DNA of 38,311 bases from an uncultured bacterium (GCA_900553895.1 USFB01000016.1:1-38311); one strand, 5' to 3'. Positions 15,935 through 24,713 are shown, counted from the first letter of the stretch. Numbers and translations are program-made. The notes: generated by a model not told the origin, from the letters alone.

Positions 15935-17032
15935 ATGGGAGAGAATTTCAATATAATTCAATTTTTAAAAAGTGCAGTCGCAACAGGTGCTTCTGATGAG
16001 CATTTAAAGGTTGGTCACCCGCCATTTATAAGGAAAAACGGTTTTATCAAGAAAACTAATATGCCTGCACTTACAAAAGAAGAATTGGATAATGCTATAT
16101 TAGAAATTGCTCCAACTGCAATTAGAGATGAAATATTGACTCTTTGCGACGTAGATTTTATGTACGAAATTAAAGGTTGTTCTCGTTTTAGGATTAATTA
16201 TAATCGTCAATTAGGTTTGCCTGCCTTAGTTATAAGAAATATTACATATAATATTCCTCAATTGAAAGATTTAGCACTGCCTGAAATATTGAGTTCTATT
16301 GTTCAATATCAAAATGGTATTGTGCTTGTAACTGGTCCTACCGGTAGTGGTAAATCAACTACAATTGCATCGTTGGTTAATCAAATTAACCTGACAAGTT
16401 CAAGGCACATTATTACTATTGAAGATCCTATTGAATATGTTTTTGGATGTAAAAAAAGTATTGTTTCACAGCGTCAAGTAGGAGTTGATACCAGAAGCTT
16501 TTCTGACGGTATAAAATATGCTCTAAGACAAGACCCTGATGTTATTTTTATTGGTGAAATCCGAGACAAAGAAACAATGGAGGCTGCATTAAAAGCTTCT
16601 GAAACGGGTCACTTAGTATTCTCAACGCTTCACACAAATGATGCGGTTCAAACTATTAACCGTATTGTAAACATGTTTGAAGAATCAAATAGATATTTGA
16701 TAAGGAAGCAATTATCCGAAACACTACGTGCTACTATTGCACAAAAACTTGTATATTCGGAACAAGCTAAAAAGAGGTTTCCGGCTTGCGAAATCATGGT
16801 TGTAACTTCAACTATCAAGGATTATATAAACAAGGATAATACTGATGAAATTTATGAATTGTTGCGCGATAATACAGTCGATAATATGATTTCAATGAAT
16901 ACATCTTTAGCAATATTAACCGACAAAGGTTGTATTTCACAAGAAGAAGCATTAAATAATTCAAATGATGAATCTGAGTTAGAAAAAATATTTAGAGGAG
17001 TATATCAGGGTACTAAGGCTTATTATGAATAA
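15935..17032 (+). CDS. PilT-family type IV pilus ATPase
   Basis: A 365-residue secretion ATPase of the PilT/PilU branch: an N-terminal PAS-like domain (GASDEHLKVGHPPFIRKNG), Walker A GPTGSGKST at residue 134, Asp box IEDPIEYVF, Walker B near 200 (DPDVIFIGEIRD) and His box TGHLVFSTLHTNDA near 224. Such hexameric motors depolymerise type IV pili and drive twitching or DNA uptake. The C-terminal AIRNLIREGK-type motif of canonical PilT is not conserved (TIKDYINKDNTDEIY instead), so PilT, PilU or a divergent motor cannot be separated. ATG 15935 is chosen because GGAGGAG precedes it by about six bases. It overlaps recO by 8 bases. No other pilus genes are present. Confidence 0.85.
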   Translation: MGENFNIIQFLKSAVATGASDEHLKVGHPPFIRKNGFIKKTNMPALTKEELDNAILEIAPTAIRDEILTLCDVDFMYEIKGCSRFRINYNRQLGLPALVIRNITYNIPQLKDLALPEILSSIVQYQNGIVLVTGPTGSGKSTTIASLVNQINLTSSRHIITIEDPIEYVFGCKKSIVSQRQVGVDTRSFSDGIKYALRQDPDVIFIGEIRDKETMEAALKASETGHLVFSTLHTNDAVQTINRIVNMFEESNRYLIRKQLSETLRATIAQKLVYSEQAKKRFPACEIMVVTSTIKDYINKDNTDEIYELLRDNTVDNMISMNTSLAILTDKGCISQEEALNNSNDESELEKIFRGVYQGTKAYYE

Positions 17033-17792
17033 TTACGTTACAGAGGCTATTAATTTAAAATCTTATAATTTGAACGATGCGGATAAAATCATTGTTATGT
17101 ATTCAAAAGACAATGGACTTATTAAAGGTGTTGCAAAAGGCATAAAGAAACCTAAAAGCAAATTGGGTGCAAGAATGGATTTGCTTGTTGCTAATAGTCT
17201 GCAGCTTTTAAAAGGTCGTTCTATGGATACAATCGTTCAAGCGCAAACAGTAAATCATTTTCGGAAAACAAGAGAAGATATGGATAAACTTATGCTTTCT
17301 TCTTATATTTCAGAAGTTGTAATGAATTTCGGCGAAGGCTCGGAATCTGCTTCTAAGGAAATTTATGAACTTCTTTATAAGGCCTTAAACAGAATTTCAA
17401 ATTCCGTAGAAAAAAAAGATATGTTAATTGCAGCAATAAAATTCCAACTGAAAATGCTTTTGATTATGGGTTTTTGTGTTGAATTAGATACTTGCCTTTG
17501 CTGCAGAGAACAGGTTTTGGACGAGGAAATGTATTTTTCTTCTTCTATGGGTGGAATTATTTGCAAAGAATGTAACGAACATTTGGGCGTGAAACTTAAA
17601 ATGCACAACAAAATACGTGACTTCTTACAAGCTATGCTTCAATTTGATTTTGAATATGAAAGCGAATATGATAGAAAAGCCACAGAAAAAGTTTGTCAGG
17701 TTTGTTTTGATTTGTTGGACGAATACATAAAAACTCATACAAATAAACGCCAAAAATCTGTAAAATTGATTAAAGAAATGGCAGGTGTGTAA
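17025..17792 (+). CDS. recO: DNA repair protein RecO
   Basis: A 255-residue RecO, which helps RecR load RecA onto SSB-coated single-stranded DNA in gap repair. It has the N-terminal OB-fold (VTEAINLKSYNLNDADKIIVMYSKDNGLIKGVAKGIKKPKSK), a helical middle and a four-cysteine zinc site (CLCC..CKEC). The length is typical. It overlaps the pilT-like gene by 8 bases and shares one base (TAATG) with the gatD-like gene, so the three are probably co-transcribed and translationally coupled. Confidence 0.92.
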   Translation: MNNYVTEAINLKSYNLNDADKIIVMYSKDNGLIKGVAKGIKKPKSKLGARMDLLVANSLQLLKGRSMDTIVQAQTVNHFRKTREDMDKLMLSSYISEVVMNFGEGSESASKEIYELLYKALNRISNSVEKKDMLIAAIKFQLKMLLIMGFCVELDTCLCCREQVLDEEMYFSSSMGGIICKECNEHLGVKLKMHNKIRDFLQAMLQFDFEYESEYDRKATEKVCQVCFDLLDEYIKTHTNKRQKSVKLIKEMAGV

Positions 17793-18502
17793 TGCCAAAT
17801 AAGAAAATCAAACTTGCGCATCTATACCCTAAATTACTTAATATTTATGGTGATGGCGGTAATATTTTGGCTATCAAAAAAAGATGTGAGTGGCGCGGAA
17901 TTGAAATTGAAATAGATGAAATTAATGTCGGTGATAAAATTACTGAACACGATATGTATTTTATTGGTGGTGGCCAAGATTTACAACAAATTGCAGTATC
18001 TAAAGAACTACAAAAACATAAAGAATTTTTGACTGCAGAACGTGACAGAATGTCTGTTTTTCTTGGAATTTGTGGCGGTTATCAATTAATGGGACATTAT
18101 TATCAACCGCATAACGGAGAAAAACTTCTCGGTATAAGTCTTTTAGATGTTTATACGGTTGCAGGAGATAAAAGATTTATCGGCAATGTTACGGTTCATA
18201 CGGATTTAGTCCAACCAAATACTTTGGTTGGATTTGAAAATCACAGCGGTTTAACTTATTTACAAGGAAAAACGGAGTCTATCGGTCAGGTTGTTATCGG
18301 GCATGGTAACAATGGTCAAGATAAAAGCGAAGGTGCAAGATACAAAAATGTTTTCGGAACATATTTGCACGGTTCGTTTTTACCTAAAAATCCACAGTTT
18401 GCAGATTATTTAATCGAATTAGCGTTAGGTTCAAAACCTGAACCGTTGGATGATACGATTGAAAATGCAGCGCATGACGCCTTGGTAAATAAAAAATATT
18501 AA
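17792..18502 (+). CDS. gatD: GatD-like lipid II amidotransferase subunit (CobB/CobQ glutaminase)
   Basis: A 236-residue class I glutamine amidotransferase of the CobB/CobQ type. The nucleophile is C94 in LGICGGYQLMG, the same position as in characterised GatD. The partner histidine is in GTYLHGSFLPKNP. GatD supplies ammonia to MurT, which amidates the D-glutamate of lipid II to D-isoglutamine. MurT is usually the neighbouring gene but is not in this window, so it must lie elsewhere or the partner differs. The start overlaps the recO stop by one base. Cobyric acid synthesis is the less likely alternative because the protein is short and lacks the synthetase domain. Confidence 0.82.
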   Translation: MPNKKIKLAHLYPKLLNIYGDGGNILAIKKRCEWRGIEIEIDEINVGDKITEHDMYFIGGGQDLQQIAVSKELQKHKEFLTAERDRMSVFLGICGGYQLMGHYYQPHNGEKLLGISLLDVYTVAGDKRFIGNVTVHTDLVQPNTLVGFENHSGLTYLQGKTESIGQVVIGHGNNGQDKSEGARYKNVFGTYLHGSFLPKNPQFADYLIELALGSKPEPLDDTIENAAHDALVNKKY

Positions 18503-18509
18503 ATCTTTG

Positions 18510-19115
18510 TTATTTGATAATAACAATATCTCCGCGTTTTGCTTCTGAGGCAAGTTGTTTTATGACTTCGTTGTCCATTCTCATGCAACCGTGTGAAATA
18601 TATCGACCAAGGCTGTCAAAATTGTTGTTTCCGTGTATAAATTCTCCGATTTCGCTTTGTTCACCTGTTTTTGTATCAATTCTGTTTAACAAAATGATTT
18701 TTGGTCCGTAAGCACCGGGATTACGCCTTCTTTTTGTGCTCCAAGGAGCTGTTTTGTAAGGATAGGTTTCTGTATGCGTAACGACTCTGACGCCTTTGGT
18801 CGTAGGAGTTTCAGGTTTCCCGCTTGCTATCATGTAAGCGGTTTCAGGTTTCCCTTGAAGATTGTATTTGTACAGTACATTTTTGCTTAAATCAACTACA
18901 AATTTTGCGGTTTTATCTTCGCCTTTTATTTTGACATGCGGATTTGGAGCTCCAAGGAGTACTTCTTTATCAGTTGTTCCTTCCGGTGGAGCCGTAACAA
19001 TAACAAAATCATCAACATCTATTTGATTTTGTGCAAAAATTTTATGCGTAGTCATTGGCAGTGCTAACATAGTACATCCAAGACAAAATGTTTTAATAGT
19101 GTTTGTTATTCTCAT
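18510..19115 (-). CDS. Secreted L,D-transpeptidase (YkuD family)
   Basis: A 201-residue exported protein with a signal peptide of roughly 29 residues. The YkuD catalytic motif is HGNN..SLGRYISHGCMRMDN, with nucleophile C177. Such enzymes make 3-3 peptidoglycan cross-links or attach proteins to the wall. The N-terminal ~70 mature residues are not a recognised binding domain (no LysM). The final residues IVIIK complete the family's last strand. No clear ribosome binding site precedes the ATG. A hairpin at 19155-19192 separates it from trpS, so it may have its own promoter, which I cannot place. Confidence 0.9.
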   Translation of the reverse strand: MRITNTIKTFCLGCTMLALPMTTHKIFAQNQIDVDDFVIVTAPPEGTTDKEVLLGAPNPHVKIKGEDKTAKFVVDLSKNVLYKYNLQGKPETAYMIASGKPETPTTKGVRVVTHTETYPYKTAPWSTKRRRNPGAYGPKIILLNRIDTKTGEQSEIGEFIHGNNNFDSLGRYISHGCMRMDNEVIKQLASEAKRGDIVIIK

Positions 19116-19154
19116 GCTATTTATAAAAACTGAAAAAATAAATTTTGCTAGTGT

Positions 19155-19192
19155 AATTTAATGGTGCGCTAATTTTAGCGCACCATTAAATT
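19155..19192. terminator. Strong hairpin between trpS and the L,D-transpeptidase gene
   Basis: AATTTAATGGTGCGCT (19155-19170... 16 bases, ending at the loop) pairs perfectly with AGCGCACCATTAAATT (19177-19192) around AATTTT. It starts just after the trpS stop on the minus strand. Neither side has a clear T-run, so terminator function is likely but not certain. It may stabilise the trpS mRNA end. Confidence 0.5.
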
Positions 19193-19194
19193 TA

Positions 19195-20199
19195 TCAATA
19201 CATTCTTACAAATTTTCTAACTTCTTTTAGAACTTTTTGAGCTTCTTCTCTTGCTCTCGCTGAACCTTCGTTCAAAATCTTTTCAACGATTTCAGGATGA
19301 GCTTCATAGTATCTTCGATTTTCTCTAACTTCTTTAAATTTCTCATTAACTTTTGCGCCCAATTGACGTTTACAATCTGCACATCCGCGTTGACCTTTTT
19401 CACATTCACATCTGATTGTATTAACATCTTCTTCGCTTCCAAAAATCTTCCAATACTTGAAAGCTACTTCACAATCATCAGGATGACCCAAATCATCTTT
19501 TCTCATTCTGCTTCTATCAGTAATTGCAGACATAATCTTTTTCGCAGTTACTTCTTCAGTATCAGCAATTTTAATATCATTATTGAAAGATTTGCCCATT
19601 TTATTACCGTCTAAACCACAAATCAAAGAACAATTGTTCAACAAAGGTTTTGTTTCTTTAAAGAAATCAGTTTTATAAATATTATTAAATCTTCTTGCGA
19701 TATCTCTTGTTAATTCAACGTGCGCAACCTGATCAATACCAACAGGTACAAAATCAGTATTAAACGCTAAAATATCAGCTGTCATAAGAACAGGATAACC
19801 CATCAAGCCATAATTAATTTGAGATGCGAAACCTTCTTTTGAGTGTAAGATTTTTGCCATATCTTTTAAATTTGGATCTCTTTCAACCCAGTTTTGAGGA
19901 GTAATCATGCTTAAATAAATATGAAGTTCTGCAATTTCAGGAATCAAAGATTGTACATAGATTGTTGATTTTTCAGGATTAATTCCGCTAGCAAGCCAAT
20001 CTATCGCAACATCAATCACATCTTGTCTTAAAGATTCCGTTTTATCATATTTTGTAGTCAATGCATGCCAGTCTGCTATAAAATAAAAACATCTGTACTC
20101 ATCTTGGAGTTTTAACATGTTTTCTATTACACCTAAATAATGGCCCAAATGAAGTTTGCCTGTTGGGCGCATGCCTGTTACTACAATTTTATCCTGCAT
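19195..20199 (-). CDS. trpS: Tryptophanyl-tRNA synthetase
   Basis: Full-length TrpS (334 residues), charging tRNA-Trp with tryptophan. The class I motifs are clear: HIGH as LHLGHY (residues 16-21) and KMSKS as NKMGKS. The C-terminal half has a cysteine cluster (CECEKGQRGCADCKRQ), as in the TrpS subgroup with a Cys-rich insertion. Its ATG lies 3 bases after the amylase stop, and its AAGGAAAGG ribosome binding site lies inside the amylase's last codons. The two are almost certainly co-transcribed. Confidence 0.96.
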   Translation of the reverse strand: MQDKIVVTGMRPTGKLHLGHYLGVIENMLKLQDEYRCFYFIADWHALTTKYDKTESLRQDVIDVAIDWLASGINPEKSTIYVQSLIPEIAELHIYLSMITPQNWVERDPNLKDMAKILHSKEGFASQINYGLMGYPVLMTADILAFNTDFVPVGIDQVAHVELTRDIARRFNNIYKTDFFKETKPLLNNCSLICGLDGNKMGKSFNNDIKIADTEEVTAKKIMSAITDRSRMRKDDLGHPDDCEVAFKYWKIFGSEEDVNTIRCECEKGQRGCADCKRQLGAKVNEKFKEVRENRRYYEAHPEIVEKILNEGSARAREEAQKVLKEVRKFVRMY

Positions 20200-20202
20200 A
20201 TA

Positions 20203-21726
20203 TTATTTCCTTTCCTTAATCATCAAAACTTTAATTTCGCCTGCATCTAAATCCGTAAATAAACGTTTATGACCGGCTTTTATATTATCATTGCCCGTAA
20301 TTACGTCCAATACATTCTTTTTATTTATGCTTTTATCTTTTATTGTAATTTTATTTTGGGGATTTTTAAAATCCAAATTACCAACAACAATTATTTGTTC
20401 TTTATTCAATTTTCTAGTAAATGCAAAAACTTTGTCATTGCCTGTTTTTAGTTCTGTAAAATCACCTTTTGTTACTAAATCTAAATTATCATTTCTAAAA
20501 GCCAAAGCTTCTTTAAAGTTATTCAAAATTCTTTCATTTTTACCGTCAGGTTTTCTTGAGAAATTGAAAATGTCTAATTTTCCGCGGTGCACAAAATAAG
20601 TATCATCATCTGTTTCTGATTTTTGAGCCTTAGTGTTTGCCCAAGAATACAAATACTCATCACCTGTAAAGAAACCATCAATACAATAAGGATTGAATGG
20701 TAAAGTTGCTTCCAGCCAAGAAATCATAATTGAGAAGTTTTCGCCATGTAAAACAACAGGACTGACTTCATCATGAGTCGTAAAACTCATAATGACACTT
20801 TTTGGTGCTTTGTATGAATCAAGCAACTTTAAATTAAACTTGATATGTTCCATAAATTGCTCTGCATTCCACTCTTTCAAGTTAAAAAAGCTACCGTAAT
20901 AACCGTCAAATCCTGCTTGAAGTAATTTATCGTAAGGTGTAAATTCTGCATATTGACTTGGAGGTTCTCTCCAAGAATCAGACGCTTCAGCTAGGAACAT
21001 AAATTCAGGATCTTTACTTCTGGTGTACTTAATAATTTCTTCCCAAAAAGCTGAAGGTTTAATTGTTGCAACGTCCGCTCTTATTCCATCTGCGCCAATT
21101 GATAAAACTAAATCAACAAACTTTTTATGAGCATCTATTACATCTTGATTTAGTTTTTTGTTATTGCCTGTTTTAAGCAATCTTACATCCGTCCAATCAG
21201 TAGGAACAATTGAACACTGTCTATCATCTTTTATAAATAATTCAGGATGAGTTAAAAACAAATCATAAGCACCGCAGCTTGGAAGATCAATTATAACTCT
21301 AATTCCTCGTTTATGACATTCATCAACAAACTTTTTTGCCTGTTCTACATCTGTAAGTTTTGAAGTTTTATCAACCAACTGAGGATTTATATCCCAAAAA
21401 TTTTCCGCTGCATAAACTGAACCTGCCGTTCCAAGAGCTTTAAGTCTTCCTACCGGAGTTATAGGTAGAACGTGAAGTGTATTTATACCAAGATTTTTTA
21501 TTTCATCTAATCTGTCAATCGCATTAAGAAAATTTCCGCTAACTTCATCTTCATCAATAATTTCATTGCCGTTTAAATCTTGAGCGTTAAAAGTTCTAAG
21601 ATTGATACCGCAAATATTTGCTTTATTATTCAAAAACAAAGTTCTCAAATCATTATTTTCACCTGCATAAGCACAAGTTGAAAATAACAGTAATGCTAAA
21701 GTTAATAAAGAAGCTTTCTTTTTCAT
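20203..21726 (-). CDS. Secreted GH13 alpha-amylase family glycosidase
   Basis: A 507-residue exported enzyme. I choose ATG 21726 because GGGGGA is spaced for it, and this gives a clean signal peptide (MKKKASLLTLALLLFSTCAYA). The fold is the GH13 (beta/alpha)8 barrel. All three catalytic residues are present: nucleophile D218 (DGIRADVATIK), acid/base E247 (LAEASDSW) and D319 (TTHDEVSP). The loop DLNGNEIIDEDE at 50-61 is the GH13 calcium-binding loop. A beta-sandwich C-terminal domain follows. It probably cleaves alpha-1,4-glucans outside the cytoplasm. Subfamily (amylase, maltogenic or transferase) is undecided. It is co-transcribed with trpS. Confidence 0.85.
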   Translation of the reverse strand: MKKKASLLTLALLLFSTCAYAGENNDLRTLFLNNKANICGINLRTFNAQDLNGNEIIDEDEVSGNFLNAIDRLDEIKNLGINTLHVLPITPVGRLKALGTAGSVYAAENFWDINPQLVDKTSKLTDVEQAKKFVDECHKRGIRVIIDLPSCGAYDLFLTHPELFIKDDRQCSIVPTDWTDVRLLKTGNNKKLNQDVIDAHKKFVDLVLSIGADGIRADVATIKPSAFWEEIIKYTRSKDPEFMFLAEASDSWREPPSQYAEFTPYDKLLQAGFDGYYGSFFNLKEWNAEQFMEHIKFNLKLLDSYKAPKSVIMSFTTHDEVSPVVLHGENFSIMISWLEATLPFNPYCIDGFFTGDEYLYSWANTKAQKSETDDDTYFVHRGKLDIFNFSRKPDGKNERILNNFKEALAFRNDNLDLVTKGDFTELKTGNDKVFAFTRKLNKEQIIVVGNLDFKNPQNKITIKDKSINKKNVLDVITGNDNIKAGHKRLFTDLDAGEIKVLMIKERK

Positions 21727-21743
21727 AAAAAATCCCCCATTAA

Positions 21744-21772
21744 ATACTATCAAATAAAGATTTGAATGTAAA
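21744..21772 (-). promoter_or_regulatory. Sigma-70-type promoter for amylase-trpS
   Basis: On the minus strand: TTTACA (21772-21767), a 17-base spacer and TAGTAT (21749-21744). It is 18 bases upstream of the chosen ATG, leaving a short leader with the GGGGGA site. Confidence 0.55.
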
Positions 21773-21869
21773 TGAGGGATTTTAATCTTTTAAAATGATT
21801 TATGCGCATTGTAAACATTTATTGCATTATTATGCAAATCTATATCAATATGATATATAATATAGGTAT

Positions 21870-22088
21870 ATGTATATCGTCAAAAACTTGAAGGACTATA
21901 ATTTGTCCCACAAGCAGCGGATTTTTGCTGGCTACTTGAAGGACAATGTTGATTCGTATGTTTGTTATGAAAAGATAACAAACCGTTCTGCCATGCGTAA
22001 ATATTTTGCGCCTGATAATGAATTTATAGAATATTCAACAGCAATAGCTGAACCTGCGGAGCTTCTTGCAAGAGCGTTTGTAAGTTAA
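21870..22088 (+). CDS. Small hypothetical protein
   Basis: A 72-residue frame, not recognised. It reads like real protein (mixed charged helices, KDYNLSHKQRIFAGYLKDN.., EPAELLARAF), with no membrane segment or signal peptide. The ribosome binding site is poor (only AGG four bases upstream), and the leader is a run of AT-rich near-palindromic TATA words that could hold a promoter. It is divergent from the amylase gene and precedes ffh by 79 bases. Confidence 0.5.
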   Translation: MYIVKNLKDYNLSHKQRIFAGYLKDNVDSYVCYEKITNRSAMRKYFAPDNEFIEYSTAIAEPAELLARAFVS

Positions 22089-22101
22089 ATTTTTCTGATT
22101 A

Positions 22102-22130
22102 TTCAATATTATTAATGTTTGTGTTACAAT
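22102..22130 (+). promoter_or_regulatory. Candidate promoter of ffh
   Basis: TTCAAT (22102-22107), a 17-base spacer and TACAAT (22125-22130). The -35 is weak. The -10 context TGTTACAAT resembles that upstream of the permease gene (2931-2939). Confidence 0.4.
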
Positions 22131-22167
22131 CCGTTTAGTAAAATCGTTAATTAAGGATGTATCGCAA

Positions 22168-23559
22168 ATGTTTGACTCATTATCGGATAAATTACAAGAT
22201 ATTATTGCAAAAACAGCCGGTCAAAAAGAATTGACTCAAGAAAACATGCAGGATGCTTTACGTGAAATCAGGCGCGCATTATTAGAAGCTGATGTTAACT
22301 TGAGAGTTGTAAAAGCATTTATTTCTAATATTAAAGATAGAGCCGAGGGTGAAAATGTTTTAGCCGGTGTTAATCCGTCGCAACAACTTGTAAAAATCGT
22401 TCATGATGAATTAATCGAACTTTTAGGCAAAGAAGTCAAACCGCTTGATTTTTCAGGACATCCAAATCTAATCATGATGTTGGGTCTTCAAGGTAGCGGT
22501 AAAACTACATCTTCTGCTAAACTTGCCGTTAAGCTTAAAAAAGAAGGCAGAAACCCGCTTTTAGTTGCTTGTGACGTTTACAGACCGGCTGCAATTACTC
22601 AGTTAAAAGCATTGGGTGAGCAAATCGGGGTTGAGGTTTATTCTGAAAATGATTCAAAAGATGTTCAGACAATCATCCAAAACGCGATTAGTTACTCAAA
22701 GGATAAAGGTTTTAATACACTTATTTTAGATACTGCAGGCCGTTTACAAATTGACACTGATATGATGGCAGAATTGCTTTTGATTGATAGAGTATTTCAT
22801 CCTGCCGAAAAATTGCTCGTAATTGATTCTATGACCGGTCAAGAAGCTGTTAATGTAGCAGAGAATTTTGATGCGCAATTAAGCATTACAGGTTTAGTTT
22901 TAACAAAATTAGACGGCGATTCTCGTGGTGGTGCGGCATTGAGCGTCGTTTATTGTACACATAAACCGATTAAATTAACAGGTACAGGTGAAAAACTTAA
23001 CGCGTTAGAAGATTTTTATCCTGAACGTATGGCGACAAGAATTTTAGGAATGGGTGATATTGTATCGCTTGTAGAACGTGCGCAAGAAGTTTTTGATGAA
23101 AAGACTGCAAAAGAAATGGAAAAGAAAATGGCGAAAGCTGAATTTTCTTTTAACGATTTTCTAAAAATGCAATCACAAATGAAAATGTTCGGCTCAATGG
23201 ACCAACTTTTGGGAATGATTCCGGGTTTAAAAATTTCAAAAGACGATAGACAAAAACTTTCACACGAAAGCGAAAAACAGTTTAAACGCATTGAAGTATT
23301 TATCCAAAGCATGACGCCTGAAGAACGCGAGCACCCTGAACTTATGAATTCTTCACGCAAAAAAAGAATTGCGGAAGGTTCAGGACTTCCTTTGCACGAT
23401 GTAAATGTGTTTATAAATCAATTTGAGCAAATGCGTAAAATGATGAAAGGTTTTTCTGACGTCAAAAAAAACATGGGTTCAATGATGGGCAAGATGGGAC
23501 AAGCGGGGGCGAAACTTACGGCTCATCAAATGATGAAAAACATGAGAAGGTTCAAATAA
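22168..23559 (+). CDS. ffh: Signal recognition particle protein Ffh
   Basis: A 463-residue SRP54 GTPase that binds 4.5S RNA and signal sequences and delivers ribosomes to FtsY at the membrane. The order is N domain, then G domain with GLQGSGKTTSSAKLA, DTAGRLQID and TKLDGDSRGGAALS, then a methionine-rich M domain ending GKMGQAGAKLTAHQMMKNMRRFK. The length is normal. AAGGATG about nine bases upstream supports the ATG. A hairpin (23585-23617) separates it from the next genes. Confidence 0.97.
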   Translation: MFDSLSDKLQDIIAKTAGQKELTQENMQDALREIRRALLEADVNLRVVKAFISNIKDRAEGENVLAGVNPSQQLVKIVHDELIELLGKEVKPLDFSGHPNLIMMLGLQGSGKTTSSAKLAVKLKKEGRNPLLVACDVYRPAAITQLKALGEQIGVEVYSENDSKDVQTIIQNAISYSKDKGFNTLILDTAGRLQIDTDMMAELLLIDRVFHPAEKLLVIDSMTGQEAVNVAENFDAQLSITGLVLTKLDGDSRGGAALSVVYCTHKPIKLTGTGEKLNALEDFYPERMATRILGMGDIVSLVERAQEVFDEKTAKEMEKKMAKAEFSFNDFLKMQSQMKMFGSMDQLLGMIPGLKISKDDRQKLSHESEKQFKRIEVFIQSMTPEEREHPELMNSSRKKRIAEGSGLPLHDVNVFINQFEQMRKMMKGFSDVKKNMGSMMGKMGQAGAKLTAHQMMKNMRRFK

Positions 23560-23584
23560 TTAATAAAAATTACCGGCAAGTGTC

Positions 23585-23617
23585 GGGAAATCCCTCTCCT
23601 GGGGAGAGGGATTTCCC
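23585..23617. repeat. Perfect 15-bp hairpin of the CCCTCTCC/GGAGAGGG family
   Basis: GGGAAATCCCTCTCC (23585-23599) is exactly complementary to GGAGAGGGATTTCCC (23603-23617). No T-run follows. The next gene's AAAGGAG starts three bases after the stem. It may attenuate transcription, cap the ffh mRNA or affect initiation at 23635. It belongs to the palindrome family found elsewhere in the window. Confidence 0.8.
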
Positions 23618-23634
23618 TAAAGGAGTATCAAGTC

Positions 23635-24132
23635 ATGAATGTATCGCCAATCACAAGTCAAATAAATAGCACAAATTTTAAATCAAAACTTCCACCGATA
23701 AATTATAAATATACAAACGGTTATAAAGATTATTGGAACGAGTTTGCAGAACAATGTTTTAAAGAAGGAACAGGAAGTCGTTTGAAAAGTGCTTTGGATA
23801 AATTAAAAGCTAATTCAGATGAGAATTTACTTGTTTTAACGCATAGTAAAAATGTAAATACGGACGAATACACTTTTTCTTTGCATCCTGAATCAAAAAC
23901 AAAAGATGTTTATGTAGAAAGGGCAATTAATCCTAAAAATATTGTTGTGAAACAATCAGGTAATAAAACAAAAGTAAATTGCGACGTAGGTTTTATAGAA
24001 TCTGATTCTTTGGCGACAGTAATTTTAAGAGCGTTGGAGAATATTATTGACCCAATCATGCCTGCAAATAGGGCAATTTTTGGAAATAAACAAAAAGCGA
24101 GTGAACAATTTATAAGCGAATATAGAATATAA
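23635..24132 (+). CDS. Tagged hypothetical protein, first of a tandem pair
   Basis: A 165-residue protein of unknown function. It begins MNVSPI and has NFKSKLP (F15 within 14-20), the N-terminal tag described in the findings. It is clearly paralogous to the next gene: both have YxKY, then a D[YF]W.EFA..C motif, LxKL..N.D.N[LV]L.LT, DTYTFSL/DEYTFSL and a closing ED/DSL..LLxVLR-type helix with I[VI]DP/TP..R.I[FY]G. No signal peptide or membrane helix. AAAGGAG supports the ATG. It lies 12 bases before its paralogue's ATG. Confidence 0.75.
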   Translation: MNVSPITSQINSTNFKSKLPPINYKYTNGYKDYWNEFAEQCFKEGTGSRLKSALDKLKANSDENLLVLTHSKNVNTDEYTFSLHPESKTKDVYVERAINPKNIVVKQSGNKTKVNCDVGFIESDSLATVILRALENIIDPIMPANRAIFGNKQKASEQFISEYRI

Positions 24133-24144
24133 ATGGAGATAAAC

Positions 24145-24711
24145 ATGAGAATTTCAGCAGTACAAAATAATTCAATTCAAAACAATTCTGCAAATAAGCA
24201 AAATTTTAAATCAAAATTGCCGAATGCTTATTGCAAATATGCTCGTTTGACAGAAAGAGATTTTTGGGGTGAATTTGCTAAAAAATGTATGCAGGAAAAC
24301 AAGCAAGATAAATTAGCAGACTTGTTAAGAAAGCTAACTTCAAATTTTGATAAGAATGTTTTGGCATTAACCGCTGAGAGGTCATATAGATACGGTTCTG
24401 ATATTCCTTCAGGAAAGTTGGTTACAGATACATATACTTTTTCTCTTCAAAAATCTGCTGATAAAATAGACAACCAAAAGGCTATTAATTCAAGAATTTT
24501 TGTTTTTGATAAATATTATGATAGCAACCATGAAGATTTTGCCGGGCGTTATATAAGTGGAGACACTGATGCTACTGAACAGGATTCTTTAACAGATGCT
24601 TTGTTAAAAGTATTGCGTGATATTGTAACTCCAAACACTCATTGCAACCGCAAGATTTATGGAGGAAAGGATACAAAGGAAGAACATTTCTTGAAGGATT
24701 TTAGGGCTTAG
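24145..24711 (+). CDS. Tagged hypothetical protein, second of a tandem pair
   Basis: A 188-residue paralogue of the preceding protein. ATG 24145 is preferred over 24133 because GGAGA (24135-24139) would lie inside the longer version and is correctly spaced for 24145. It begins MRISAV, then an Asn/Gln-rich linker and NFKSKLP (F21). Shared motifs with its neighbour include DFWGEFAKKC, LLRKL, DTYTFSL and DSLTDALLKVL, followed by IYGGK. It has an extra ~20-residue insertion in the middle. The pair probably arose by tandem duplication. Function unknown. It ends two bases before pth. Confidence 0.75.
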   Translation: MRISAVQNNSIQNNSANKQNFKSKLPNAYCKYARLTERDFWGEFAKKCMQENKQDKLADLLRKLTSNFDKNVLALTAERSYRYGSDIPSGKLVTDTYTFSLQKSADKIDNQKAINSRIFVFDKYYDSNHEDFAGRYISGDTDATEQDSLTDALLKVLRDIVTPNTHCNRKIYGGKDTKEEHFLKDFRA

Positions 24712-24713
24712 AG

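Noticed and set aside
20203..21726. EF-hand in the secreted amylase as a link to the EF-hand giants
   Set aside because: The DLNGNEIIDEDE loop is at the place of the ordinary GH13 calcium loop, so it is a family feature.
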